The position numbers and the translations under genes were made by a program. Below are positions 17,262-26,007 of a stretch of DNA of 64,000 bases, one piece after another; within the stretch, counting starts at the first letter, position 1; every line of letters begins with the position of its first letter. Below the pieces are notes generated by a model. The model saw nothing but the letters and a program-made list of their open reading frames with translations, did no database searches and had not been told where the DNA came from. Source of the DNA: JBGAHD01 sp044226395 (GTDB lineage Bacteria; Pseudomonadota; Gammaproteobacteria; Xanthomonadales; Ahniellaceae); contig JBGAHD010000001.1 in the NCBI GenBank assembly GCA_044226395.1, positions 558,001 to 622,000 of the forward strand, in the 5' to 3' direction.

Positions 17262-17675
17262 TCATTCGTGACTACACGATATCGATTCACAGATAGCCGC
17301 GAAGGCGCCTCCGTAGGAGCATTCGACAAGTACCAACAGAGAGTCCGGAAACCGGTCCCTAAGCTTGCTGGCGTCAGTCTCGACATCGAATGATCTCCCC
17401 GACAGCAGAACGCTCCAAGCACTGTTTTCATAAAGCCCTGGAGGAACATCTTTCAGAGGCCAAACAAAAACATCGGAGACAATCGGACTGCGCCAGAGCT
17501 CACGAGCCGCGAATTCAACCAGATTCCTAAACTCCAACACAGCTGTTTTTCCATCCTGCGACAAGAGCTCGATGGTAAGAAGTGAGTCTTCTAGAGCGAA
17601 TCGCTTCAAGCACGAGTCGTGGACCTCGAATCCCAGGAGCCGACCATGGATATCCGTCGCGACTTTTGATTCCAC
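17262..17675 (-). CDS. Hypothetical protein in lower-GC islet
   Basis: A 137-residue soluble protein without a recognised family. Start GTG 17675, with GAGG nine bases upstream. The sequence looks like a real globular protein: alternating beta-strands (LLTIELLSQDGKTAVLEFRNL, SDVFVWPLKDVPPG, SWSVLL-like strand) and a C-terminal strand-helix (DSLLVLVECSYGGAFAAICES). Size and composition are reminiscent of immunity or small toxin-partner proteins, but no toxin gene is adjacent. It follows the membrane-protein gene by 60 bp on the same strand. Codon use is visibly less GC-biased than in neighbouring genes, which suggests transfer. Confidence 0.55.
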   Translation of the reverse strand: MESKVATDIHGRLLGFEVHDSCLKRFALEDSLLTIELLSQDGKTAVLEFRNLVEFAARELWRSPIVSDVFVWPLKDVPPGLYENSAWSVLLSGRSFDVETDASKLRDRFPDSLLVLVECSYGGAFAAICESISCSHE

Positions 17676-17735
17676 AAAGTCATCCTCGAGGTGGCGCTAC
17701 GCAGATCGGAGCGCCCAGAAGCATCAATTGCCCAA

Positions 17736-18170
17736 CTACTGACTCAAAGTGTCGTCAGCGTCCGGTTGCGCTATCACCCAAAACGCCGCGCCTGCTATCG
17801 CGCCAAATATTGCCGACAACGGCAAGAATGGAAGCACGCCAAGAATGCCGTTCCTCGCCGCCTCGGGGTCGGCGATCGTGCCAGGCAATAGCGACCCGAA
17901 GAAGAGGAGAGTTCCGGAAATGAACCCAATCGTCGTGCAACCGAGGATTCCCACCCACGCCTTTTTTCTCGCCCACAGGAAGAGAGGAAGTCCGACGACA
18001 GCAATCGCGCAATAACCGGCCACGGCGGCAAAATAGAGATACCAACGCGCCATCCCATAGTTTCCAGCCAGAACGGCAGGCACCGAGAAGAGTGACCCTG
18101 GCACGAGTGGCGCAATAAGCGCGGCGATAATTGCCCTGACTATCCACCCCCATCCCGTCGTCACGTTCAT
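17736..18170 (-). CDS. Four-helix membrane protein of unknown function in lower-GC islet
   Basis: A 144-residue inner-membrane protein with four predicted membrane segments (IVRAIIAALIAPLVPGSLF, then WYLYFAAVAGYCAIAVVGLPLFLW, then VGILGCTTIGFISGTLLFFG, then LPFLPLSAIFGAIAGAAFWVIA) and an acidic C-terminus (QPDADDTLSQ). The layout recalls small uncharacterised integral membrane proteins; I do not assign a family. It shares strand, lower GC and probably transcript with the hypothetical gene at 17262-17675. Confidence 0.6.
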   Translation of the reverse strand: MNVTTGWGWIVRAIIAALIAPLVPGSLFSVPAVLAGNYGMARWYLYFAAVAGYCAIAVVGLPLFLWARKKAWVGILGCTTIGFISGTLLFFGSLLPGTIADPEAARNGILGVLPFLPLSAIFGAIAGAAFWVIAQPDADDTLSQ

Positions 18171-18310
18171 CCCTGATTCCCACTCAAACTCGCCGAACGA
18201 GTTGTCGGCCTCATCTAGACGCTATCGCTCATAGACTTTGACCGCAATCTACTTTTGTGAACTAGCACGTCAAAGCAACAGATGATCGCGCCAACGAGAT
18301 CGCAACGCGC

Positions 18311-18350
18311 CAAAAACAAAGGGCGCCGCAACGAACCCGTCACGGCGCCC
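18311..18350 (-). terminator. Rho-independent terminator of the metalloprotease gene
   Basis: On the minus strand GGGCGCCG pairs with CGGCGCCC and is followed by TTTGTTTTTGG, a proper T-tract. It lies about 45 bases after the stop at 18394. A second hairpin (GGCCTGC-TTCGC-GCAGGCC, 18363-18381) sits between the stop and the terminator. Confidence 0.85.
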
Positions 18351-18393
18351 TCGATTCAAGTCGGCCTGCGCGAAGCAGGCCAACCCCATCTAC

Positions 18394-21300
18394 TTACTCA
18401 AAGCCATTCGCGAACACATTCTCCGGCAACGAACCGCCGCACGGACCCGGACCCACGACGCAGATGCCCGGCGGCAGCGAACCGGTGAGCTTGGTGCCCG
18501 CCGAGATCGAGGCCGTGTTGAGCGAGAACTGCGTGAAACTGGTGCCAGTCGCCGCGCCCTGCACGCCGATCGTGGCGCCCGAGCCGCTGGCGCCCGCCGC
18601 GTTGTTGTAGGTGATGTCGAAGGTGTTCGACCCTTCGTGCAGCACCAGCGAGAAGTTCACGGCATTGCTGCCCGTGAACGTGATGCCGCGCCACTCGATC
18701 ACGAAGTTGCGATTGGGCGGCGTACCCGTGACGGCGGTGAAGATGCCGCGACCCGCGCCGGTGAGATTCAAATCATCCCAGTAGGCGAAGATCGTCGGAC
18801 GGCTGGCCGGGAACGTGCCCGTCACACCCGAGCCGCCCGTGGCGCTGATCGGCAACGCCGCGTTGGCATAGGCATTGGTGCCCGCCGTGTCGAACTGCAC
18901 ATTGCCATTGGTGCTGGCCTGGATCGTGCTGCCACCCGCGATCGTGGTGCCATACAGCGAGAAGCTGAAATCCGCCGGCAAGGTGATCGGCACGACCGCG
19001 TCGTCGTCGGCGCTGTTGGTGACCAGGGTCGTGCCCGGCGTCAGCGTCTGACCCGTGGTTGACGCGAACGAGTAGTTGCCCGCCGCGGCTTGGCCCACCG
19101 GCAAGGTGAAGTTCAACACCGTCGGCGACGCCGCGCCGGCATAAGTCACCGACTGCGACAGCGCGATGTTGCTGAAGCACGGCACGGCGGCCGTGGTGCT
19201 GATCTGATACGCGGTGGTGTTGGTGCTGGTGCCACCCGGCGGCACGTCCGGATAACCCGAGTTCGCGGTGGTGATGGTCACGCCCGGCGTGCTGGTGCTC
19301 AACGCGCCGAGCACGGTGGTCGCCGCGCCGCCGCCGCCGTTGCCGACGGTGACGTTGACCGTGTTGCACTCATTCGGCTCGATCAGGTTGTTGCCGCTGG
19401 TGACGGCCGACGCGCTGAAGTTGATCACCGGATCGGGCGTGGCCACGACCAGATTGAACTGCGTGATCTTGGTCGCGCCGCAGGCATCGATCGCGCTCAC
19501 GCGGATCGGATACGTGCCCAGCGTCGTCGACGCCGTGGTGGTGATGCTCACCACGCCCGCCAGATTCACGCCAACCGTGCCGCCACCGGGCAAGGTGGTC
19601 GGGCTGACCACGACCTGGGTCAGATTATTGTTGGCATCGGCCGGCGCCGCGCTGGGTGTCACCGTGGTCGAGGCGCTGCGGCCGATCGTGGTGTTGGCAT
19701 ACGTGCCCACGGTCGGCGCGGGATCCTTGCCGACGTTGACGTTGACCGCCGCCGTCGACAAACCGCCCGAGGCATCGGTGACCGTCACGATCAAGGGATA
19801 GGCCTTGGTCTGACCGGTCGTGGTCGGCGCCACCAATTCGCAGGCGGCGGTCGCGGTGAGCGCGAGCGTGCCGGCGGTGTTGACGATCGCCGCGCTCATC
19901 TCCGGCGGCATGCCGCTGACCGTGACACCGAGCGAGCCGGCGGCGGTTTCGGTATCGGCGACCGTGCCGACATTGGCCGAGGTCGCGGGCGAGCCTTGCA
20001 GCGTGCTCACCGCGCCGGTGATCGTGACGGTCGGCGGATTATTGGCCGGGCTCGACACGATGGTGAACGGCGCATCGGACACATCGAAGAAGACATTGCC
20101 CACGGCTTCGACGCGCACGCGCGCTTGAGTCGTCGCCGGCGTGTTGGCCGGCACGGTGACATTGGCCGAACCGTTGTTGGGCACGCTCGCGGCGAGCACG
20201 GTCGGGAAGCTCTCGCCATTGTCGAGCGACAACAACAAGCGCACGTTCGCCGCGCTCACCGGCGCGGCCGTGGTGTTGGCCACGTCCCACGTGATGGCCT
20301 GGGTCGAACCCGCGGTCCACGACACGGCCGTGTTTGGCGCGGTCACCAGGAAGGGACCCGCGGCCGTGGTCACGGTGATCGCGCTCGAGGCCTCGTTGGT
20401 GCCACCGGTGCCGGCGTGGTTGTCACGCACGGTGACGCGGAAGTTCAGCGTGCGATTGCTGTTGGCGATCTGCTCGCCCGAGTACACGGCCGGCGTGGTC
20501 GTGCCCGGCAGCGGCGCGGTCGCCGGCGGCTGGTTGGCGTTGTTGAGCACGTAGCGCATCTGCGGGAACGTGCGCTTGCCCGACAGCACCGGATCGAGCG
20601 GACGGAACAGCGGACGCGTGCCGTCGTCGACGATGGCGCCGCCGCCACTAGTGCTGGCACCGGTGTTGAACTGTTCCCACAAATACGTCAGGCGATCACC
20701 GGCATCGGTGTCGCTGCCAGTCGCGCTGAGTTCGAACGGCGTGCGCGAAGGCACGGTGAACGCCGCGGCCGTGGTGACCGTCGGCACGGCATTGCCCGAG
20801 GACGTCACGGTGCCGCAAGCGGTGCTGACGAAGTTCAAGATCGAAGTCAGGCTGTCGCGATGGAAGTAATCCTCGCTGTGCGGCTGCAAGTCTTCCGAAC
20901 CGCAGATGCCCGCGTAGGCCATGATCGACACGCCCGAGCCCGTTTCGAACGCGTGCGCGGCGGAACGATTGCCACCACCGCAATTGCTCACGGTGCTGTT
21001 GAAGGTGTGTTCGGCGTCGAACTGATGGCCCATCTCGTGCGCCACGTAGTCGACGTCGTACGCATCGCCCGTCGGCTGCGAGGAACCGGTCACGCCCTGC
21101 GCCTTCACGCCGGATTGGCAGACCGAACCCAGGGCCGCGATGCCACCACCGCCGGTCGAGAACACATGACCGATGTCGTAGTTGGCCGAGCCGATGAGGC
21201 TGTCGAGCGTGGTCTGGTTTTCGTCGAGCAGCGTGCCGCCGTCATTATTGGTGTACGGATCGGTGCCGCCATCGGTGAAGATGGCCAGATCGGTGTTGGC

Positions 21301-22062
21301 CACCAGCACCATGCGCACGGCGACGTCGCGCTCGTAGATGCCGTTGACGCGATTCATCGTGCTGACGATGCCCGACAGCGCGCCGACCTTTGTGCCGCCG
21401 TGAAACGCGGTGTATTCACCCGTGGCGCCCATGGCCAGACGGAAGGTGCGCAAGGACGCGCCCGACGAGGTCGCCGGCGCCGGCGGCGCTTCCGTGTTCG
21501 ACTTGTCGCCGCGATCGGTGCTGGTCACGCCGCACGTGCGGTTCTTGTCCTGGCGCGTGTAGTCGCCTCGCGCGTAGCTGATGTAGTGCTCGGTGTCGCC
21601 GGCCTGATAGGGGTCGATGTAGACCGTGCCTTCGGCCGACAGCACCTGGGCGTGAAAGCCCGCTTCGGTGGTGTCGAAGCGCAGGGTCGCGGTCGGATCA
21701 TCGACACCTTGGCCGAGATACGTGCGAATGGTCGGATACTTGGCCGCGAGGCCCGGTTCCATGATCGGCGATTCGACCACGCGGAAGCGCGCCATCTTGC
21801 CGTCGGGCATGGGCAGGCTGATCACGTGCGGGCTGTTCTGCGGCGACACGGCCGCCTCGAGCGGCACGGTGTTCAGACGCGCGATCATGCCATCGAGGTT
21901 CAAGGCCACGGCGCGATAACGCTGCGGCACGATCTGACGCGCGCCTTGGCGCGCGATCGAGGCTTCACCCACGTCTTGCCACAGATTCTCGGACTGCGCC
22001 GAGGCGATCAGAGGCAGACTCAGGGCCATGCCCAGCAGGGCCCATTTCACGGTTCGAATCAC
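18394..22062 (-). CDS. Secreted M12-like zinc metalloprotease with C-terminal beta-domains and GFE tail
   Basis: Large secreted protease, 1222 residues. GTG 22062 has AGGGAG eight bases upstream and begins a signal peptide (MIRTVKWALLGMALSLPLIASAQS). A propeptide-like segment (~25-190) precedes the reprolysin-type catalytic domain (~200-415) with zinc motif HEMGHQFDAEH and Met-turn SIMAYAGICG. Then come domains resembling cadherin/Ig-like folds with repeated ITVTT, VNVG and NNPPTVTITGAVS strands (~430-950), and a C-terminal sandwich with QASTNGNVQFDTAG, SRPTIFAYWDDLNL and NFVIEWRGI, which resembles the discoidin-like/choice-of-anchor type. It ends PENVFANGFE. The C-terminal tail matches other exported proteins here. 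A terminator follows, so it is monocistronic. Confidence 0.88.
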   Translation of the reverse strand: MIRTVKWALLGMALSLPLIASAQSENLWQDVGEASIARQGARQIVPQRYRAVALNLDGMIARLNTVPLEAAVSPQNSPHVISLPMPDGKMARFRVVESPIMEPGLAAKYPTIRTYLGQGVDDPTATLRFDTTEAGFHAQVLSAEGTVYIDPYQAGDTEHYISYARGDYTRQDKNRTCGVTSTDRGDKSNTEAPPAPATSSGASLRTFRLAMGATGEYTAFHGGTKVGALSGIVSTMNRVNGIYERDVAVRMVLVANTDLAIFTDGGTDPYTNNDGGTLLDENQTTLDSLIGSANYDIGHVFSTGGGGIAALGSVCQSGVKAQGVTGSSQPTGDAYDVDYVAHEMGHQFDAEHTFNSTVSNCGGGNRSAAHAFETGSGVSIMAYAGICGSEDLQPHSEDYFHRDSLTSILNFVSTACGTVTSSGNAVPTVTTAAAFTVPSRTPFELSATGSDTDAGDRLTYLWEQFNTGASTSGGGAIVDDGTRPLFRPLDPVLSGKRTFPQMRYVLNNANQPPATAPLPGTTTPAVYSGEQIANSNRTLNFRVTVRDNHAGTGGTNEASSAITVTTAAGPFLVTAPNTAVSWTAGSTQAITWDVANTTAAPVSAANVRLLLSLDNGESFPTVLAASVPNNGSANVTVPANTPATTQARVRVEAVGNVFFDVSDAPFTIVSSPANNPPTVTITGAVSTLQGSPATSANVGTVADTETAAGSLGVTVSGMPPEMSAAIVNTAGTLALTATAACELVAPTTTGQTKAYPLIVTVTDASGGLSTAAVNVNVGKDPAPTVGTYANTTIGRSASTTVTPSAAPADANNNLTQVVVSPTTLPGGGTVGVNLAGVVSITTTASTTLGTYPIRVSAIDACGATKITQFNLVVATPDPVINFSASAVTSGNNLIEPNECNTVNVTVGNGGGGAATTVLGALSTSTPGVTITTANSGYPDVPPGGTSTNTTAYQISTTAAVPCFSNIALSQSVTYAGAASPTVLNFTLPVGQAAAGNYSFASTTGQTLTPGTTLVTNSADDDAVVPITLPADFSFSLYGTTIAGGSTIQASTNGNVQFDTAGTNAYANAALPISATGGSGVTGTFPASRPTIFAYWDDLNLTGAGRGIFTAVTGTPPNRNFVIEWRGITFTGSNAVNFSLVLHEGSNTFDITYNNAAGASGSGATIGVQGAATGTSFTQFSLNTASISAGTKLTGSLPPGICVVGPGPCGGSLPENVFANGFE

Positions 22063-22574
22063 TAGCGATCTCCCTGGCGGAAGGCATCGACCGCGCGCGC
22101 GACTAGCGCGCCCGCGATCGGCGAGCCGCCGGCTCGTTGCGGATTGGAAACAAGGAACTTGGAAATACGGTGGTCACGCGATGGCCGAAGGCGGGCGTGT
22201 CGTGACGACTTCGCGCGCGCGACGAATCGCCGCGCGCCGGAGCGTCGAATCCAACTTGGGACGGAGGCACGCGGAATGCGTGGTGTCGTGACATCGATCG
22301 ATGCCCCGCCCGCCCCCGCGTGGAAATGAACCCGCATCGCCATGTTGCGCGATCGTCGCCCGCCCCGGATGCCGAACTCGCCCGCGTTCGCGGGCCACCC
22401 CTGCCTAAGACTCTCCGCGCCTCCCTGGACGCATGCGTGCGCATGCCGCGAAGAGTCGCCGAAGGCTGACAGAAAACCCACGCGCGCGCCAGGGTCGCGC
22501 CGACGAGCGCGCGACCGTGGACGCGACGCCGTCAGCGCCGCATCATCGCGGGCATCGACCCCGGGGGAAGGGCC
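22063..22574. other. 512-bp divergent intergenic region with a structured element at 22409-22457
   Basis: No convincing gene lies between the metalloprotease start and the purine permease start. It must hold both promoters, which I cannot place. At 22409-22457, GACTCT pairs with AGAGTC, CCGCG partly with the opposing CGCG, and an internal palindrome GCATGCGTGCGCATGC closes the structure. Lying 120 bases before a purine permease, this could be a leader RNA structure, but it does not match a riboswitch consensus I can recall. Confidence 0.4.
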
Positions 22575-23867
22575 ATGCTCGATCAGTATTTCAAGATCCG
22601 CGCGCAAGGCAGCACGGTCCGCACGGAGGTGCTGGCCGGCGCCACGACATTCCTGACGATGGCGTACATCATCTTCGTCAATCCCGAGATCTTGTCGACC
22701 ACGGGCATGCCGCGCGACGCGGTGTTCGTGGCGACCTGTCTCGCCGCCGCGTTGGGCTCGGCAATCATGGGCCTGTACGCGAACTACCCGATCGCGATGG
22801 CGCCGGGCATGGGTCTGAACGCCTACTTCGCCTTCGTCGTGGTTGGCGCGATGGGTTATTCGTGGCGCGTGGCGCTGGGCGCGGTGTTCATCTCGGGCTG
22901 TCTGTTCGTGATCGTGAGTTTGTTGCGATTGCGCGAATGGGTGGTCAATGCCATTCCGAAAGCGCTCAAGCTCGCGATCTCGGCCGGCATTGGCTTGTTT
23001 CTGGCCTTCATCGGGCTCAAGAACGCGGGCGTGGTGGTCGACGATCCGGCGACCTTGGTGACGCTGGGCAGTCTGCACAAGCCCGAGCCGCTGTATGCGC
23101 TCGGTGGGTTCGTGCTGATCGTGGCGCTGCAAGCGCGGCGCGTGCCGGGCGCGATCTTGATCGGCATTCTCGCGGTGACCTTGACCTCGATTTTTCTTGG
23201 GCACAGCGCGTCGCATGGCGTGTTCTCGCCGCCGCCTTCATTGGCGCCGACCTTCTTGCAATTGGATCTTCGCGGCGCTTTCAACACCGGCTTGATCGCG
23301 ATCGTGCTGACCTTCTTCCTCGTCGAGTTGTTCGACGCGACCGGAACGCTCGTCGGCGTGGCGCATCGCGCGGGCTTGCTCGATCGCGAGGGCAAGTTGC
23401 CGCGACTCAACCGCGCCCTGCTCGCCGATTCGACCGCGATCGTCGCGGGCGCGGCCTTGGGCACGTCATCGACGACGGCGTACATCGAGAGCGCCGCGGG
23501 CACGAGCGTGGGCGGTCGCACGGGACTCACGGCGGTGGTCGTGGCGATCTTGTTTCTCGCCGCGCTGTTCTTCTCGCCGTTGGCCGCGAGCGTGCCGCCC
23601 TACGCCACCGCGCCGGCGTTGATCTACGTGGCGATACTAATGACGCGCGCCTTGGCCGAGATCGCCTGGGACGATCTGACCGAGACCGCGCCCGCCGTGC
23701 TGTGCGCGGTGACGATGCCGCTGACGTTTTCGATCGCGCATGGCATTGCCATTGGTTTTGTCGCGCATGCCGCGATCAAGTTGCTGGCCGGTCGCGCGCG
23801 TGAAGTACCACTCGCCGTGTGGGTGATCGCGGCCGTGTTCGTGGCCAAGTTCATCTGGCTCGGTTGA
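22575..23867 (+). CDS. Purine permease, AzgA/PbuG branch of NCS2
   Basis: Inner-membrane nucleobase permease of 430 residues, probably importing hypoxanthine/adenine/guanine with protons. ATG 22575 has a purine-rich GGGGGAAGGG just upstream. Family motifs are clear: TEVLAGATTFLTMAYIIFVNP near residue 20, PGMGLNAYFAF near 78, AGIGLFLAFIGLKNAG near 140, the FDATGTLVGVA motif near 255, and GTSSTTAYIESAAG near 300. About twelve membrane segments fit the 7+7 fold. The gene stands alone and converges on the MFS gene with only five bases between stops. Confidence 0.88.
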   Translation: MLDQYFKIRAQGSTVRTEVLAGATTFLTMAYIIFVNPEILSTTGMPRDAVFVATCLAAALGSAIMGLYANYPIAMAPGMGLNAYFAFVVVGAMGYSWRVALGAVFISGCLFVIVSLLRLREWVVNAIPKALKLAISAGIGLFLAFIGLKNAGVVVDDPATLVTLGSLHKPEPLYALGGFVLIVALQARRVPGAILIGILAVTLTSIFLGHSASHGVFSPPPSLAPTFLQLDLRGAFNTGLIAIVLTFFLVELFDATGTLVGVAHRAGLLDREGKLPRLNRALLADSTAIVAGAALGTSSTTAYIESAAGTSVGGRTGLTAVVVAILFLAALFFSPLAASVPPYATAPALIYVAILMTRALAEIAWDDLTETAPAVLCAVTMPLTFSIAHGIAIGFVAHAAIKLLAGRAREVPLAVWVIAAVFVAKFIWLG

Positions 23868-23872
23868 GCGCG

Positions 23873-25123
23873 CTACACCGACTCGCTGGTCGCGGGCGAT
23901 AGCGCGACCGGCGCTGGCGTCGGCGCGGAAACCACGCGACCAACCCACCACGCCGCGCCCAGCGCCACGACCGCGGCGACCACGCCCACGGTGTCATAGC
24001 CGCGAATCGTGCCATCAGCCTGCGTGGTCAACATCAAGCCACCCAGCCACGCGCCACAACCTGTGCCCAGCGATTGCACCGCGCTGCTCACGCTAAGGAA
24101 GGCGCCACGACGCGACGCTTCCGGCACGGTGGTCAGCAGCGACTGCATCGGGATCATGCGTCCCGAAATCAGCACCATGAACAGCGGGAAGGTCGACAGC
24201 ACGACCAAATACGACACCTGCGGCAGATGCGTGATGAACAAGACCGGCGCGATCGAGGCCACGGTCACGACACGAAACACCCGCCGCGCGCCGAAGCGAT
24301 CAACGGCGCGACCGATCAGGCGCGCGGTGAAGAACGTCGCCGTGCCGCCGGCCATGTAGATCCAAGACAATTGATCAGGCGCGATGCCGTGATTGGCCAC
24401 GAGCGTCGGCGAGATGAAGGGAATGACCAGCATCGACGCGATCATCACCAGAAATGTCAGCGCCAGCGCGCGCAGATGACGGCCTTCGGTGAACAGACTC
24501 AACAAGCGGGGCAACACGCGCGACAGCGGCACGCGCTCGGCGCTCAAGTGCGCGGCCAGCGCCGGTACCCAGCGCGCGCCGCCGATCCAAATCGCCACCG
24601 ACAGCGCCACCAACAACCAAAATGGCGCGCTCCAATGAAAGTGCGCGCCTAGCAACACGCCGATCGGCACGCCCAGCACCGAGGCCATGGCGAAGGCCGT
24701 CATCACCGTGCCCGTGGCGGCGCCGCGGCGCTCCTGCGGAATGACATCGGCGATGATGGCCATGATGATCGAGCCCAGCACGCCGCCGGTGATGCCCGCG
24801 AACGCGCGCGCCACGATCAGCATCGCATAGCCATTGGCCACGGCGCAGGCGAGATTCGACAGCGTGAACAGCGCATACATCACCAGCAACAAACGTCGAC
24901 GATCGAAGCGATCGATATAAGTCGCCGCCGCGAGTCCCGAAAGACCCGCGCACACCGAATACGCCGACACCACGGTGGCGAAGGCGGCCGGGCCGATCTT
25001 CATGGCCTGCATGATCTGCGGGCCCAAGGGCATCACGACCATGAAATCCATGATCAAGGTGAATTGCGTGAGCATCAACAACGCGAGCAAGCGACGCTCG
25101 CGCGGGGCACTGAGGGTATACAT
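23873..25123 (-). CDS. MFS drug-efflux transporter
   Basis: Twelve-helix major-facilitator exporter of 416 residues. The N-terminal half has LMLTQFTLIMDFMVVMPLGP, the loop signature YIDRFDRRRLLL (D-R-x-x-R-R after helix 2) and ARAFAGITGGVLGSIIMAIIADVIP (antiporter motif C-like) near residue 110, as in the Bcr/AraJ-like drug:proton group. The C-terminal half repeats the fold (GRAVDRFGARRVF). It follows the PadR gene by 48 bp on the same strand, so the two are probably one operon repressed by PadR. The substrate is unknown; phenolic or antimicrobial compounds are usual for PadR-linked pumps. Confidence 0.88.
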   Translation of the reverse strand: MYTLSAPRERRLLALLMLTQFTLIMDFMVVMPLGPQIMQAMKIGPAAFATVVSAYSVCAGLSGLAAATYIDRFDRRRLLLVMYALFTLSNLACAVANGYAMLIVARAFAGITGGVLGSIIMAIIADVIPQERRGAATGTVMTAFAMASVLGVPIGVLLGAHFHWSAPFWLLVALSVAIWIGGARWVPALAAHLSAERVPLSRVLPRLLSLFTEGRHLRALALTFLVMIASMLVIPFISPTLVANHGIAPDQLSWIYMAGGTATFFTARLIGRAVDRFGARRVFRVVTVASIAPVLFITHLPQVSYLVVLSTFPLFMVLISGRMIPMQSLLTTVPEASRRGAFLSVSSAVQSLGTGCGAWLGGLMLTTQADGTIRGYDTVGVVAAVVALGAAWWVGRVVSAPTPAPVALSPATSESV

Positions 25124-25171
25124 GTCATGTCCTCCCGGCGTTGCGCGCCGGATGTGGGCGGGACGCGCGAT

Positions 25172-25864
25172 TTAGCGCGCGTCACCATCTTCGATTTCCC
25201 GCACGGCGCGACGCAGAATCGCGGCGATGCGACGTTGTTCCTTGGCCGGCGCGTCCTCGCGACTGCGTAGCGCGTGCTTGATCGCGGCACGGGCCTTGAT
25301 CAGTTCGGGCACCCAGCCGCTGTCGCCGCCGTCGTCCACCGATTCGCCGGCGAAAGCGCGACGCACCAAGTGCATGCGCTCGGCGATGCGTTCGAGCTTG
25401 GCGAGCATGGCCTCGACGCGTTCGCGGTTGTCCTTCAGATGCGCGCGACCGGTGGTGGACAGCGAGTAGCGCTTGCGATTGCCTTCCGCTTCGACGATGA
25501 CGTGACCGAGATCCTCGAGATAGGTCAGCGCCGGATAGACCATGCCGGGGCTCGGGCTGTAGTAGCCATTCGAGCGCGTTTGCAGGGCCTTGATCAGTTC
25601 GTAGCCGTGACGGGGTTGTTCTTCGATCAGGGCGAGCAGCAGCAGCTGCAGGTCTTCGCCGGAGAATTTGCGACCGCGCGCGAATTCATCGCCGCCGTGG
25701 CCGCCGTTGCCGCCGCCGAATTCGGGGCCATGACCGTGGTGTCCTCGATGACCACCGCCGTGGCGGCCGTGGGCCATGACCTGGCGAATCGCATGAATCC
25801 AGCGGTTGGCGGGGTGCCGACGATTGCCGCGATCGTCGTGATGGTGTTCATCGTGGGGACGCAT
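25172..25864 (-). CDS. PadR-family repressor with His/Gly-rich N-terminal extension
   Basis: A 230-residue PadR regulator. The winged helix is at ~75-150 (LLLLALIEEQPRHGYELIKAL, SPSPGMVYPALTYLEDLGHV, RKRYSLSTTGRAHL), followed by a dimerising helix pair. The first ~65 residues are unusual: a low-complexity run rich in His, Gly and Arg (DEHHHDD, HGRHGGGHRGHHGHG), suited to binding a metal ion. PadR proteins with a His-rich leader of this kind occur in several proteobacteria. A 20-bp near-perfect dyad 30 bases upstream of its ATG is the probable operator, so it should repress itself and the MFS gene. Confidence 0.92.
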   Translation of the reverse strand: MRPHDEHHHDDRGNRRHPANRWIHAIRQVMAHGRHGGGHRGHHGHGPEFGGGNGGHGGDEFARGRKFSGEDLQLLLLALIEEQPRHGYELIKALQTRSNGYYSPSPGMVYPALTYLEDLGHVIVEAEGNRKRYSLSTTGRAHLKDNRERVEAMLAKLERIAERMHLVRRAFAGESVDDGGDSGWVPELIKARAAIKHALRSREDAPAKEQRRIAAILRRAVREIEDGDAR

Positions 25865-25883
25865 GGGGTGGGTCCTGGCTTTC

Positions 25884-25917
25884 TTACGATAGGTCGTACG
25901 ATATATATCTTACGATA
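25884..25917 (-). promoter_or_regulatory. PadR operator (20-bp dyad plus flanking half-site)
   Basis: CGTACGATATATATCTTACG at 25895-25914 is a dyad with one mismatched pair, centred on ATATATAT. A further TTACGATA half-site sits at 25884-25891 and another at 25910-25917. The AT core in a GC-rich region, placed directly upstream of padR, matches the operators known for this family and probably overlaps the -10 box. Confidence 0.8.
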
Positions 25918-25960
25918 GTTGGTCAAGTCCGAGTTCTCACGTGGTAAAGCCCACAGCGGG

Positions 25961-25980
25961 TCCTCACCTGGCGGTGAGGA
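25961..25980. repeat. Perfect 8-bp hairpin
   Basis: TCCTCACC and GGTGAGGA flank a TGGC loop, 28 bases before the larger branched palindrome. Confidence 0.7.
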
Positions 25981-26007
25981 ACCCTTGGGTGGTGTGGTTG
26001 GGTGGGC

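Noticed and set aside
19090..22065. 991-residue open frame on the plus strand
   Set aside because: It is the exact complement of the metalloprotease gene, made of low-complexity Arg/Gly/His residues, and lacks a ribosome site. GC-saturated third positions of the real gene leave its antisense frame open.
22409..22457. Cobalamin or purine riboswitch
   Set aside because: A CCTGCC-like stretch suggested a B12 box but the flanking conserved parts are absent; I list only a structured leader.
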